Shown here: positions 17,689-26,544 of the stretch, one piece after another
Layout of the letters: every line of letters begins with the position of its first letter
Position numbering within the stretch: the first letter of the stretch is position 1
NCBI GenBank assembly: GCA_021776475.1
Contig: JAJFFV010000001.1
Coordinates: forward strand, 62,001 to 126,000
Origin: Parvularculaceae bacterium
GTDB taxonomy: Bacteria; Pseudomonadota; Alphaproteobacteria; Caulobacterales; Parvularculaceae
DNA length: 64,000 bases
Direction of reading: 5' to 3'
The notes under the pieces: generated by a model
Database searches by the model: none
Told to the model about the DNA's origin: nothing
The model's input: the letters and a program-made list of their open reading frames with translations, nothing else
Translations under genes and position numbers: made by a program

Positions 17689-18701
17689 GCGGCTTCTTCA
17701 AAAGCCGCGTCTGGCAGGGCTTCCAGGGCATTGCGCAGCACCTCAGCAGCGCTGCCAGGTTTTGTTGCTTCTACACTCAGATGCTGGCGCCACCGTCTCG
17801 CGCCGGGCTGACCATGAAACAGACCGAGCATATGCCGTGTCACCGCATGGGGCTTGCCGCCCCTGCCAATATATCTCTCAAGATAGCGGATCATGTTCTC
17901 CGCCACATCGCGGCGGCTGATAACCGGCGCGTTGCTGTTAAAGATATCTCGGTCAATTGTTGCGAGGATATAGGGCGTCTCGTAGGCGGCACGCCCCATC
18001 ATGACGCCATCGAAGGTCGTCAGGTGTTGTCGAGCTTCAGTGATGGTTCTGACGCCACCGTTGAGCACAATTGTTAGTTGTGGGTGGACTTTTTTCAGTC
18101 TGCGGACAACATCGTAGTCGAGTGGCGGGATGGCGCGGTTTTGTTTCGGGCTTAGTCCCTGGAGCCAGGCCTTGCGGGCGTGCACAATAAATGTCTCGCA
18201 GCCGGTTGCTGACACTTTCTCGACAAGGCTGAACAGGCTTTCATTCGGGTCCTGGTCATCAACGCCGAGGCGGCACTTGACGGTAACCGGTATTTGGACC
18301 GCGTGCTGCATCGCTGCGATGCAGTCGGCGACGAGGTCAGGCGTACGCATCAGGCAGGCGCCGAAGGTGCCGGACTGCACCCGGTCTGAGGGACAGCCGA
18401 CGTTGAGGTTGACCTCAGCGTAGCCGAACTGAGCAGCGATCTTTGCCGCTTCGGCAAGCTTTGCCGGATCATTGCCACCCAATTGTAACGTCAGTGGATG
18501 CTCTGTCTCATTGAACCCGATCAGATATTCCCGGTCACCTTTCAAAATTGCGTCCGCGACTATCATTTCGGTATATAGACGCGCCTGCGTCGACAGCTGC
18601 CGGTGAAAGAACCGGCAGTGACGGTCCGTCCAGTCGATCATCGGCGCAACGGCAAAACGAGAGGCTATTTCCGTTGTCTGATTATTGCGCTTCACCTGCA
18701 T
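17685..18701 (-). CDS. dusA: tRNA-dihydrouridine(20/20a) synthase DusA
   Basis: A 338-residue FMN enzyme that reduces uridine to dihydrouridine in the tRNA D-loop. It has the N-terminal FAVAPMIDWTDRHCR motif, the TEMI segment, LQLGGNDP, the catalytic-cysteine loop NLNVGCPSDRV (Cys103) and the phosphate-binding LNGGVRT and GVMMGRAAY motifs. DusA-type features (APMIDWTDRH, PRKAWLQGLSPKENR-like) are present. It is the first gene of a strand-minus run (dusA, TauE family, desaturase, reductase). Confidence 0.93.
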   Translation of the reverse strand: MQVKRNNQTTEIASRFAVAPMIDWTDRHCRFFHRQLSTQARLYTEMIVADAILKGDREYLIGFNETEHPLTLQLGGNDPAKLAEAAKIAAQFGYAEVNLNVGCPSDRVQSGTFGACLMRTPDLVADCIAAMQHAVQIPVTVKCRLGVDDQDPNESLFSLVEKVSATGCETFIVHARKAWLQGLSPKQNRAIPPLDYDVVRRLKKVHPQLTIVLNGGVRTITEARQHLTTFDGVMMGRAAYETPYILATIDRDIFNSNAPVISRRDVAENMIRYLERYIGRGGKPHAVTRHMLGLFHGQPGARRWRQHLSVEATKPGSAAEVLRNALEALPDAAFEEAA

Positions 18702-19049
18702 CGGATTCTTTCAACTCGTTGTGCGCCCGCCACAAAGGCACGGTCAGGCCATCATGCCGGATAGGCTTAGCAGAATCTGCCAGGTCTACAAAAAAGTTTT
18801 TGTGATGTGTCCTGGCGTGCCGGATGTTCCCGCTGGATGGCTAATGCGTGATGTTAGACGGACCGGCGCATCCCGGCAGCCCAGTATCATTCCTCTGGAT
18901 CACCTTTTTGTTTATGGCCAATTTCCCATAGCTTTTGTTCTCGTCATTATTTCTGCCGCAAGCAGGAGCAGCAGTGCTTGCTTTTTGTTGATCGGCAAAT
19001 TCTTAAATACTAGCGCCCTCCTCACCGGACGGTGGACGAGCCGCTTTCC
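18702..19049. other. Intergenic region between dusA and the TetR gene
   Basis: This 348-bp region contains the dusA promoter side and the 3' end of the TetR gene. A forward open frame of 140 codons runs through it (18685-19107), but it overlaps both genes antisense and has no family resemblance. I see no supported gene, repeat or clear terminator. Confidence 0.4.
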
Positions 19050-19769
19050 CTATCTGATTTTGCCAGCAGCCTTTTCTATCCGGCTTGCAGCAGCTTCGAG
19101 GCGTTGAGTGATGGAGGCAAGCTGAGCTGCGGCATCTGACCCAGCTGCTGCTGCGTTTTTGATAACAACCAGGCGCATCAAATTATCGATAAAATGATCG
19201 AGATCGCCGGGGCGATTTTTGATCAACATCGTCCGTGCACCATATTCCATCGCCCCGAAAAATACATCGCGCAGTGCCCACAGCGACAGATCCTTGCGAA
19301 TGTCGCCGGCGCTGATGCCATCTTTTGCTACCCTGTCAAAGACCGTCACATAGGCCTTGTTCATCTGAAACAGTTCGCTGCCATCATAGGACTCCACCGC
19401 AAACTCGAAAAAGGGCAGCATTTCGAGAATGCGTCTCTCGTTCATGACATTTTCGAGGTGGTGCCGGGCGAGGAAGCGCAGCCTGTCGGCGATTGACGTC
19501 AGCTCATCGACACCCTCCTGCGCCTGTCTGGTGAGCCGGATATAAAAGCTGGCGACAACTGCGCGCGCCACCGCCTCTTTGTTTTGAAAATAGAGATAAA
19601 CCGTCCCGTCCGCGACACCGCTGCGCCGGGCAATTTCGGCAATCGTCGTTTTGGCGTAACCCCGCTCCAGAAACATCTCATAGGCGACATCGACGATCGC
19701 TTCTTCTTTCAGCTCAACCCGCTCACGGCGCGTTTTACTGGCAGAAACAGCTGTTTGAGCTTTGCGCAT
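19050..19769 (-). CDS. TetR/AcrR family transcriptional regulator
   Basis: A 239-residue regulator with an N-terminal TetR helix-turn-helix (about residues 20-65; the IAEIARRSGVADGTVYLYFQNKE segment holds the recognition helix) and a helical ligand-binding domain. The start is taken at the second Met, which has GAAGGG just upstream; a longer frame reaches 19793. It is divergent from the acyl-CoA carboxylase operon, so it probably represses or activates that operon in response to an acyl-CoA ligand. A long C-terminal extension (AAAGSDAAAQLASITQRLEAAA) looks coiled-coil-like. Confidence 0.88.
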   Translation of the reverse strand: MRKAQTAVSASKTRRERVELKEEAIVDVAYEMFLERGYAKTTIAEIARRSGVADGTVYLYFQNKEAVARAVVASFYIRLTRQAQEGVDELTSIADRLRFLARHHLENVMNERRILEMLPFFEFAVESYDGSELFQMNKAYVTVFDRVAKDGISAGDIRKDLSLWALRDVFFGAMEYGARTMLIKNRPGDLDHFIDNLMRLVVIKNAAAAGSDAAAQLASITQRLEAAASRIEKAAGKIR

Positions 19770-19796
19770 AATCCCTTCTGTGCAGCTTGGCATTTG

Positions 19797-19837
19797 ATAA
19801 ATGAAATTTATTCATTTATAATGAAGATTGCTCATTA
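19797..19837. promoter_or_regulatory. Two tandem inverted repeats, candidate TetR operators
   Basis: The first dyad (19797-19819) has perfect 8-bp arms ATAAATGA / TCATTTAT around 7 nt. The second (19819-19837) has perfect 6-bp arms TAATGA / TCATTA around 7 nt. Both share the core ATGA-N7-TCAT and their centres are 20 bp apart, about two helical turns. They lie between the TetR start and the carboxylase start, as expected for operators. Confidence 0.6.
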
Positions 19838-19874
19838 TCGACATATATGTCAAGCCGACCGCGGAGATCACGTC

Positions 19875-21497
19875 ATGCCTGTCTTCAAGTCAAGGGTGAA
19901 TGCCAACTCGGAAACATATCAGCAAAACCGTGCCGATATGCTGGAGCTGATCGACAAGCTGACTGAATTGAACGCTCGCGCGCCGGCCCTGTCCGCCTCT
20001 AAGAAATCTAAATTCGACAAACGTGGTCAGCTGTTGCCGCGAGAACGCCTGGCACGTCTGCTTGATCCGGGCATGCCCTTTCTTGAAATTGCTAATATCG
20101 CCGGATACCTTCTCGACACGGATAAAGAAGAAAAATCCATTCCGGGCAGCACGATCATTGCCGGGATCGGATTCATCAAAGGCGTTCGCTCGGCGATCGT
20201 TGTTGATGACAGCGGAATCAAGGCCGGCTCACTGACGACTGCCGGCGGGTACCGGTTGATGCGCACCCAACGGATTGCCCTGGAACAAAACCTGCCATTT
20301 ATTCATCTGGTTGAAAGCGCCGGTGGCGATTTGATGAACTATACGGTGGAAGGCTTCATGGAAGGCGGGGCGTTGTTTGCCAATCTGGCGCGGCTATCAA
20401 AAGCCGGCATTCCTGTTTTAGCGATCCTGCATGGCTCGTCTACCGCTGGCGGCGCCTATATGCCGGGATTGTCCGACTACGTTGTTGCGGTCAAAGGTGG
20501 CGGCAAAGCGTTCCTCGCCGGCCCGCCCCTCCTCAAAGCGGCGACCGGTGAGATTGCGACCGAGGAGGAGCTCGGTGGTGCTGAAATGCACGCCACAATT
20601 TCGGGCCTGGTCGAATATCTGGCGGAAAATGATGGCGAAGGCGTCTTGATAATGCGCGAGGTGGTTGACCGGCTGGGCTGGAATACGCGCTGTCCCGAGC
20701 CACTGCAAAGGACTTTTCGCGATCCCTTGTATGACGCGGATGAAATCGCCGGGATTGTGCCGACCAATTATCGCAAACCGTATGATGTCCGGGAAGTCAT
20801 CGCCCGGATCGTGGATGGCTCTGACTTCAGCGATTTCAAACCCGGCTATGGCGCCTCCACTGTCTGCCTGCACGCGGAAATCTATGGCCAGCGCTGCGGC
20901 ATACTGGGTAACAACGGCCCCATCGATCCTGACGGGGCGACAAAAGCCGCACAGTTCCTGCAGTTGTGCGACCAGTCAGAAACACCTGTTGTTTTTCTGC
21001 AGAACACCACCGGTTACATGGTCGGCAAGGAATATGAGCAGGCCGGCATGATCAAGCATGGCTCAAAAATGATCCAGGCGGTCACCAATCTTTCCGTACC
21101 AAGACTGACGGTTATGATTGGCGCCAGTTATGGTGCGGGCAATTATGGTATGTGCGGGCGCGGTTATGACCCGGATTTTGTGCTCACCTGGCCAAATGCC
21201 TCAGCCGGTGTGATGGGCGGTGAACAGGCAGCCAGTGTTATGAATATTGTTGCGGAGGCCCAGGCTGCCCGCTCTGGTATCGAGATTGATCAGGACAAGG
21301 CTAAAATGCAGGCGGCGATGCTGGCGCATCATTTTGATCGGCAATCCAGTGCGTTTTATACGTCCGGACATTGTCTTGATGATGGCATGATTGATCCGCG
21401 GGATACACGAAAAGCGCTGGGCTTCTTGTTGGCGACAGTCTGGGAGGCGCGCCATCGCGACGTGAAGCCTAACAGCTTTGGCATCGCGCGGATGTAG
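19875..21497 (+). CDS. Acyl-CoA carboxylase carboxyltransferase (beta) subunit, methylcrotonyl/geranyl-CoA type
   Basis: A 540-residue biotin-dependent carboxyltransferase that moves CO2 from carboxybiotin to an acyl-CoA. It has both crotonase-fold halves, with the oxyanion-hole stretches STAGGAYMPGLSD and GASYGAGNYGMCGRGYDP, and NTTGYMVG(K)EYEQAG, as in MccB/LiuB and AtuC. The longest frame begins at 19584, but it crosses the divergent TetR gene; the ATG at 19875 gives the normal family N-terminus. Together with the hydratase and biotin subunit downstream, the order matches the leucine (liu) or acyclic terpene (atu) degradation clusters. The TetR regulator and the hydratase type tilt the assignment toward the atu side, but substrate is not settled. 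Confidence 0.88.
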   Translation: MPVFKSRVNANSETYQQNRADMLELIDKLTELNARAPALSASKKSKFDKRGQLLPRERLARLLDPGMPFLEIANIAGYLLDTDKEEKSIPGSTIIAGIGFIKGVRSAIVVDDSGIKAGSLTTAGGYRLMRTQRIALEQNLPFIHLVESAGGDLMNYTVEGFMEGGALFANLARLSKAGIPVLAILHGSSTAGGAYMPGLSDYVVAVKGGGKAFLAGPPLLKAATGEIATEEELGGAEMHATISGLVEYLAENDGEGVLIMREVVDRLGWNTRCPEPLQRTFRDPLYDADEIAGIVPTNYRKPYDVREVIARIVDGSDFSDFKPGYGASTVCLHAEIYGQRCGILGNNGPIDPDGATKAAQFLQLCDQSETPVVFLQNTTGYMVGKEYEQAGMIKHGSKMIQAVTNLSVPRLTVMIGASYGAGNYGMCGRGYDPDFVLTWPNASAGVMGGEQAASVMNIVAEAQAARSGIEIDQDKAKMQAAMLAHHFDRQSSAFYTSGHCLDDGMIDPRDTRKALGFLLATVWEARHRDVKPNSFGIARM

Positions 21498-21507
21498 GAG
21501 AGATAAA

Positions 21508-22317
21508 ATGACGACCCTGCCCGACACAAAAACACTCATCCTAGACCTCGAAAATGGATGGCTGACGGTGTGGTTCAATACGCCGGAAAACCGTAACGCG
21601 TTAAGTGCTGACCTGGCGTCTGAGTTAACTACAACGCTCAAGTCAGTCCGCGAAGATCGGTCCGTGCGCGGTATCACGCTGCGCGGCAAAGGCGGGATCT
21701 TCTGCGCCGGTGGTGATTTGAAAAGCTTTGGAGCGGCCCTTGCCAACGGCGCGACGCATGAGAAGGTTGCGAAAATGAACCGCGGCGGCGGTGAGATGTT
21801 CGACCTCGTCAACACGATGCCGCAGGTGATGATTGCACTTGTTGAGGGCGCAGCCATTGCCGGAGGGCTGGGCATGATGTGCTGCGCCGACGTCATCGCC
21901 GTTACAAAAGACGCAAAGTTTTCCCTTACCGAAACCATGCTGGGCATAGCGCCGGCCCAGATTGCACCGATTGTTGTGCAACGTGTCGGGTTGCCGACGG
22001 CCAGACGATTGATGTTGACCGCCGCGCGGTTCACCGGCGCTGAGGCTTTGCAAATAGGGCTGACAGATTATGTAGTTGAAGATGCTGCCGGACTGGACGC
22101 GGTTGAAGCGGATATCAAACAAGGTGTGTTGCAGTGCGCGCCGGGCGCCGTTGCGGTGACCAAGGAAATCGTTCTGGCATCGCCCTATCTTGGTCGCGAG
22201 AGCATGATGGATTTTGCCGCTGATGGTTTTGCCCGCTGTATGCTGAGCAATGAAGGGCGGGAAGGCATTATGTCTTTTTTTGCTAAAAAGAAACCTGGCT
22301 GGGCGCCGAAGGAGTAA
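21508..22317 (+). CDS. Enoyl-CoA hydratase/isomerase family protein (glutaconyl-CoA hydratase-like)
   Basis: A 269-residue crotonase. The CoA oxyanion loop is FCAGGDLKSFG, the second is EGAAIAGGLGM, and FSLTETMLGIAPAQIAPIVV follows. The GGLGM in place of GGGCE and the PAQIAP motif recall methylglutaconyl-CoA (LiuC/AUH) or isohexenylglutaconyl-CoA (AtuE) hydratases, which act on the product of the carboxylase encoded either side. The start is the ATG at 21508 with GGAG 7 bp upstream; an upstream in-frame extension overlaps the beta subunit. The gap to the beta-subunit stop is 10 bp. Confidence 0.85.
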   Translation: MTTLPDTKTLILDLENGWLTVWFNTPENRNALSADLASELTTTLKSVREDRSVRGITLRGKGGIFCAGGDLKSFGAALANGATHEKVAKMNRGGGEMFDLVNTMPQVMIALVEGAAIAGGLGMMCCADVIAVTKDAKFSLTETMLGIAPAQIAPIVVQRVGLPTARRLMLTAARFTGAEALQIGLTDYVVEDAAGLDAVEADIKQGVLQCAPGAVAVTKEIVLASPYLGRESMMDFAADGFARCMLSNEGREGIMSFFAKKKPGWAPKE

Positions 22318-22322
22318 GCAAG

Positions 22323-24326
22323 ATGGTGAAAGCGACGCCGTTCTCATCTGTGCTGGTTGCGAACCGCGGCGAAATAGCCTGCCGCATCATGCGGACAGCA
22401 AAGGCAATGGGTCTTGAGACCATCGCTGTCTACGCCGAAGCTGACGCGGCAGCGCCACACGTCAAAATGGCGGATCAGGCGTTCCTGCTTGGCCCCTCGC
22501 CGGTTAGCGAGAGTTATCTGCGGGTCGACAGGATCAAGGCGGCGATCGCTGCTACCGGTGCTGAAGCGATCCATCCCGGATACGGGTTCTTGTCGGAGAA
22601 CGCTGACTTTGCCCGCGCGTGCAATGAACAGGGTATCGTTTTTATCGGACCCGACCCGCATGCCATCGAACTGATGGGTGACAAGGCGCAGGCGAAGCAG
22701 CGTATGATTGAAGCTGATGTCCCTTGCGTACCCGGTTATCAGGGGGCCGATCAAAGCAACGACACCTTGATCGCCGAAGGGCAGAAAATCGGTTTCCCCA
22801 TTATGGTTAAGGCCGCGGCTGGTGGCGGTGGTCGCGGGATGCGGCTGGTAACCGAAGATCGCGCTTTACCAAACGCGATTGCGGCTGCCCGGTCGGAAGC
22901 CGAAAACGCGTTTGGGTCCAGCGAGCTTATTCTTGAGCGGGCGATCCGGGAGGCACGCCATGTGGAAATCCAGGTATTTGCAGACCGTCATGGCAATGTG
23001 ATCCATCTGGGTGAGCGGGATTGTTCGGTCCAGCGCCGGCACCAGAAGGTGCTGGAAGAAGCGCCGTGCCCGGTCATGACGCCGAGCTTGCGCGAGGCGA
23101 TGGGTGCGGCGGCGGTGAAAGCTGCACGTGACATCAAATATGTTGGTGCTGGGACGGTTGAGTTTCTGCTCGATAGCAGCGGCGAGTTCTTCTTTCTTGA
23201 AATGAATACGCGCCTGCAAGTCGAACATCCGGTCACGGAAATGGTGACGGGGCTTGACCTTGTTGAGATGCAGATCCGGGTCGCGCAAGGTGGCGAGCTT
23301 GGTTTGACGCAGGATGATGTCGAGCTTAAGGGCCACGCGATTGAAGCCAGGCTTTATGCAGAAGATACCGCCGCAGATTTCCTGCCGGCGACCGGTCCGG
23401 TCGATCTTTGGCACCCCGCACAGGGCCGTGGGATTCGAATTGACAGTGGCATTGTCTCCGGCGCCGAGGTCTCGCCGTTTTACGATCCGATGGTCGCCAA
23501 AATTATTGCGCATGGTTCAACACGAGAAGAAGCGCGTCTGCGTCTTGTTGGGGCACTGAAAGAAACCGCATTATTTGGTGTACGGTCTAATAAAAACTTC
23601 CTGATCAAGGCGCTGGAACGCCAAGCCTTCGTCGATGGTGCAGCAACGACGGCCTTTATCACCGACAACTTCTCGGAAAATGATTTGGTTGCCCCTCCCG
23701 TTTCGCTGAAAGATGCGGGTATCGCGGCAATCCTGCAATATGCAAAGGCTCGCGCTGCATCCCTGAGTGACAGCGTCGCGATGGTGCCGGCGCTGTTGAA
23801 TTGGGCGAGCGCTAGCGACATTTGCACGCCGTACTCATATGTGAGTGATAATCAACTCGACTTAACGGTCACCCCGGAGAGCGCAGACTCTTATAAAGTG
23901 GCAACTGCGGATGAAATGCTTGACGTAACCGTTCTCTCCATATCCAGCCATGTGGCGGTATTCGAAATTGAGGGAGAGCGGATAAACGTCATTCACAATA
24001 TCCCAACAAGCGCCTCAGACGGAACAATCCAGATTTCGGTCGACGGGCGGGACCTCACCTTGACCAACCTCAATGCCGTGATCGCCGCGGTTAATGAGAC
24101 AGCCGGCGCCGGCGCGGTTGTTGCGCCAATGCACGGTGCGCTGCTGGAAGTGTTTGTTGAAAAAGGACAACCCGTGACAAAAGGTGATCGACTGGCGGTG
24201 CTCGAAGCGATGAAGATGCAGCACGAAATACTGGCTGATGTCGATGGAGTCGTAACCGATGTACACTTTGACGCCGGTGTACAAGTCGCCGCCGGCAGCC
24301 TCTTGATAGAAATTGAAACGGATTGA
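22323..24326 (+). CDS. Acyl-CoA carboxylase alpha subunit (biotin carboxylase + biotin carrier)
   Basis: A 667-residue ATP-dependent biotin carboxylase with its own biotin carrier. The N-terminal domain starts LVANRGEIACRI, followed by the ATP-grasp domain (GGGGRGMRLV; EMNTRLQVEHPVTE) and the biotin-carboxylase C-domain (GHAIEARLYAED). A middle region links to a C-terminal biotinyl domain with the target lysine in LEAMKMQHE near residue 632. It charges biotin for the beta subunit. It starts 5 bp after the hydratase stop and is followed 1 bp after its own stop by the next gene, so the four genes form one operon. Confidence 0.92.
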   Translation: MVKATPFSSVLVANRGEIACRIMRTAKAMGLETIAVYAEADAAAPHVKMADQAFLLGPSPVSESYLRVDRIKAAIAATGAEAIHPGYGFLSENADFARACNEQGIVFIGPDPHAIELMGDKAQAKQRMIEADVPCVPGYQGADQSNDTLIAEGQKIGFPIMVKAAAGGGGRGMRLVTEDRALPNAIAAARSEAENAFGSSELILERAIREARHVEIQVFADRHGNVIHLGERDCSVQRRHQKVLEEAPCPVMTPSLREAMGAAAVKAARDIKYVGAGTVEFLLDSSGEFFFLEMNTRLQVEHPVTEMVTGLDLVEMQIRVAQGGELGLTQDDVELKGHAIEARLYAEDTAADFLPATGPVDLWHPAQGRGIRIDSGIVSGAEVSPFYDPMVAKIIAHGSTREEARLRLVGALKETALFGVRSNKNFLIKALERQAFVDGAATTAFITDNFSENDLVAPPVSLKDAGIAAILQYAKARAASLSDSVAMVPALLNWASASDICTPYSYVSDNQLDLTVTPESADSYKVATADEMLDVTVLSISSHVAVFEIEGERINVIHNIPTSASDGTIQISVDGRDLTLTNLNAVIAAVNETAGAGAVVAPMHGALLEVFVEKGQPVTKGDRLAVLEAMKMQHEILADVDGVVTDVHFDAGVQVAAGSLLIEIETD

Positions 24327-24327
24327 G

Positions 24328-25131
24328 ATGATCTCAGAAGCACACGATTTTAAGGCCGAAAGCGATAATCTGGCTGCCATCCTGGCCGATTTAGAAGACG
24401 CCCAATTTGACAAAGTCACCTTGTTCAAAGCCTGGACAATAAACGATGTGATCGGACACCTGCATTTGTGGAACCATGCCGCTGACCTGACACTGGCCGA
24501 CCCAGACAAGTTTACCAGTTTCATAACCTCTGCTGTCCAAAAACTGATGGCCGGGATCAGCCACCGGGATATCCAAACTGAGTGGTTCGGGGGGAAATCG
24601 GGGCGAGTGTTGTATGATGAATGGTGTGCGGCGTATCCTCGACTTGCGGACAGGTATCAAAACGCCGATCCGGAACACCGGGTCAAATGGGCCGGCCCGG
24701 ACATGTCCGTTCGTTCGTGCATCATTGCCCGCCAGATGGAGACCTGGGCTCATGCACAGGCGGTTTTCGACCTTCTTGGGTTGACCCGCAAGAACAGTGA
24801 TCGGCTCAAAAACGTCGCTCATATCGGGGTGACAACCTATAGCTGGTCGTACAAAGTGAATGGGCTCGACCCTGTTTTGCCGAAACCATATGTTCGGCTT
24901 ACGGCTCCATCGGGAGCTGTGTGGGAGTGGAATGATCCGCAAAAGGATAATCAGGTAAGCGGATCAGCGGAAGAGTTTTGTCAGATTGTGACACAGACCC
25001 GCAATGTTGGTGATACGAATCTGACGACCGTCGGCGATGCCGCTAGGAAATGGATGGAGATTGCTCAGTGTTTCGCAGGCGCAGCGGAAACACCGCCAGC
25101 GGCAGGTGAGCGCTTCAAGACGAAGGACTGA
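24328..25131 (+). CDS. TIGR03084-like DinB/maleylpyruvate isomerase-fold protein
   Basis: A 267-residue soluble protein of the mycothiol maleylpyruvate isomerase/DinB-like metal-binding fold, similar to the TIGR03084 group. Metal-binding histidines fit in IGHLHLWNHA (about residue 45) and TWAHAQAVFDLLG (about residue 140). The function of the family is not established, but it repeatedly occurs next to acyl-CoA carboxylases, and here it is the last gene of the carboxylase operon. The ATG at 24328 is chosen over a TTG at 24313 because it sits 1 bp past the upstream stop. Confidence 0.75.
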   Translation: MISEAHDFKAESDNLAAILADLEDAQFDKVTLFKAWTINDVIGHLHLWNHAADLTLADPDKFTSFITSAVQKLMAGISHRDIQTEWFGGKSGRVLYDEWCAAYPRLADRYQNADPEHRVKWAGPDMSVRSCIIARQMETWAHAQAVFDLLGLTRKNSDRLKNVAHIGVTTYSWSYKVNGLDPVLPKPYVRLTAPSGAVWEWNDPQKDNQVSGSAEEFCQIVTQTRNVGDTNLTTVGDAARKWMEIAQCFAGAAETPPAAGERFKTKD

Positions 25132-25285
25132 GAGTGGACATTGTTTCTTTCCTGAACAGGTCCTATCTACTCACTTTGCATACTGACATACTTACAATTT
25201 CATATGGCAGCCTGTACCAACGCAACACTCCCCGCTTTGCTCAGCTTGCTTTGACTGTTGCGATCATAGCAATCTCCAGCCGCAA

Positions 25286-26488
25286 CTAGTCGCGCATGAT
25301 ATTTTGCATCACTTCTGTAAATCTCTCGATTTTTGGCGCGGTAAATCCGCACAAGTTTATCCGGCCATCCGGCGCCATGTAGATTGATGCGTCAGCTTTC
25401 ATGCTGACAATCTGTTCGGACGACAACGGCAGCATCGAAAACATGCCGGACTGTGTTCTTATGTAATTGAAACGGTTGTCCCCGAAGCTGTCTGCGAGCG
25501 CCGCCGAAACGTCATTTCGGATGCTCTGAACGCGAACACGCATCGCTTCAAGCTCGGCCAGCCAGGACGACCGCATATCCCGGTCAGTCAGCACAAAATG
25601 GGCCAGCGCCTCTCCGTAGGATGGCGGCATCGAGTAACTCTGGCGCGCGATTTCGGTAAGGTTTGATTGAACACGCTCTGCTGTTTCAGCGTTTTCCGTG
25701 AGTACCGCGATTGCTCCAACGCGCTCGCGATAAAGCCCCATATGTTTGGAAAAAGAATAGGTCAAAATTGCTTCCGGTATTTTAGATAGTAGCGTCCGCG
25801 TTTCTGCCATGTCACTGTCGAACCCTGTGCCAAGACCGTGATAGGCAACATCGATCAGCGGTATGACACCTTTGTCGATCGCCAGTGATCCTAATAGAGA
25901 CCAGTCGTCCTGGTTAAAATCCTCACCGGTTGGGTTGTGACAACACCCGTGCGCGACGACAATTTCGCCTGCGCTCGCCTGCGAAAGATCCGTGTGCATC
26001 CTTTGTCGATCAATGCTCGCCCCATCGTGATCATAATAGGCAAACTCAGCTATCTGGAGTTCGCAGGAATTAAATATCGGTTTGTGATTTACCCAGGTTG
26101 GGCGACCGAGCCACACTTTGCTGTTCGGGCGCAATCGGCGCACCAGCACACCGGCTACTTTCAGCGCCCCACCACTGCCGGGTGTCGGCATAACAGCGAC
26201 GCGTTTACCGATTTTTCTTTCCAGTTCTTGACCAAGGATCAATCGTTTGACCTCAGCAGCAAAACCTGGCCAGCCCATCGGTCCGACATAGGACTTGCTG
26301 TCCTCGGTTTCTGTTAGTTTCGCATGCGCCTGCCGGACAGCGTTGAAGATCGGCGTTTTGCCGTCCTCGTTCTGATAGACGCCAACCCCGAGGTCTATCT
26401 TGTCGGGCGACGGATCAGCTTTAAACTCACCGATGAGAGAGAGAAGTCCGTCAGCTGGGATTTTTATTGTGTCTGCAAAAAATGACAT
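25286..26488 (-). CDS. Aromatic/aspartate aminotransferase
   Basis: A 400-residue class-I PLP aminotransferase of the AspC/TyrB group (Asp, Tyr, Phe with 2-oxoglutarate). The family start matches FFADTIKIPADGLLSLIGEF, LGVGVYQNEDGKTP follows, and the PLP-lysine motif is TYSFSKHMGLYRERVGA. HGCCHNPTGED corresponds to the ring-binding GCCHNPTG motif. A longer frame adds nine residues; the chosen Met gives the family N-terminus. A tyrosine transamination role would connect to the homogentisate genes 23 kb away, but that is only inference. Confidence 0.88.
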   Translation of the reverse strand: MSFFADTIKIPADGLLSLIGEFKADPSPDKIDLGVGVYQNEDGKTPIFNAVRQAHAKLTETEDSKSYVGPMGWPGFAAEVKRLILGQELERKIGKRVAVMPTPGSGGALKVAGVLVRRLRPNSKVWLGRPTWVNHKPIFNSCELQIAEFAYYDHDGASIDRQRMHTDLSQASAGEIVVAHGCCHNPTGEDFNQDDWSLLGSLAIDKGVIPLIDVAYHGLGTGFDSDMAETRTLLSKIPEAILTYSFSKHMGLYRERVGAIAVLTENAETAERVQSNLTEIARQSYSMPPSYGEALAHFVLTDRDMRSSWLAELEAMRVRVQSIRNDVSAALADSFGDNRFNYIRTQSGMFSMLPLSSEQIVSMKADASIYMAPDGRINLCGFTAPKIERFTEVMQNIMRD

Positions 26489-26544
26489 GCGTAAACTTTC
26501 TGTATGAGTGCCCATTTTTTCCTGTCCGGCGGATTTGGCGCCGT

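Noticed and set aside
18685-19107. 140-codon forward frame between dusA and tetR
   Set aside because: It overlaps both genes antisense, has no recognisable domain and starts without a ribosome binding site.
25133-25288. 51-codon GTG-start frame after the TIGR03084-like gene
   Set aside because: Short, no family match, and stop and start spacing are as expected by chance.
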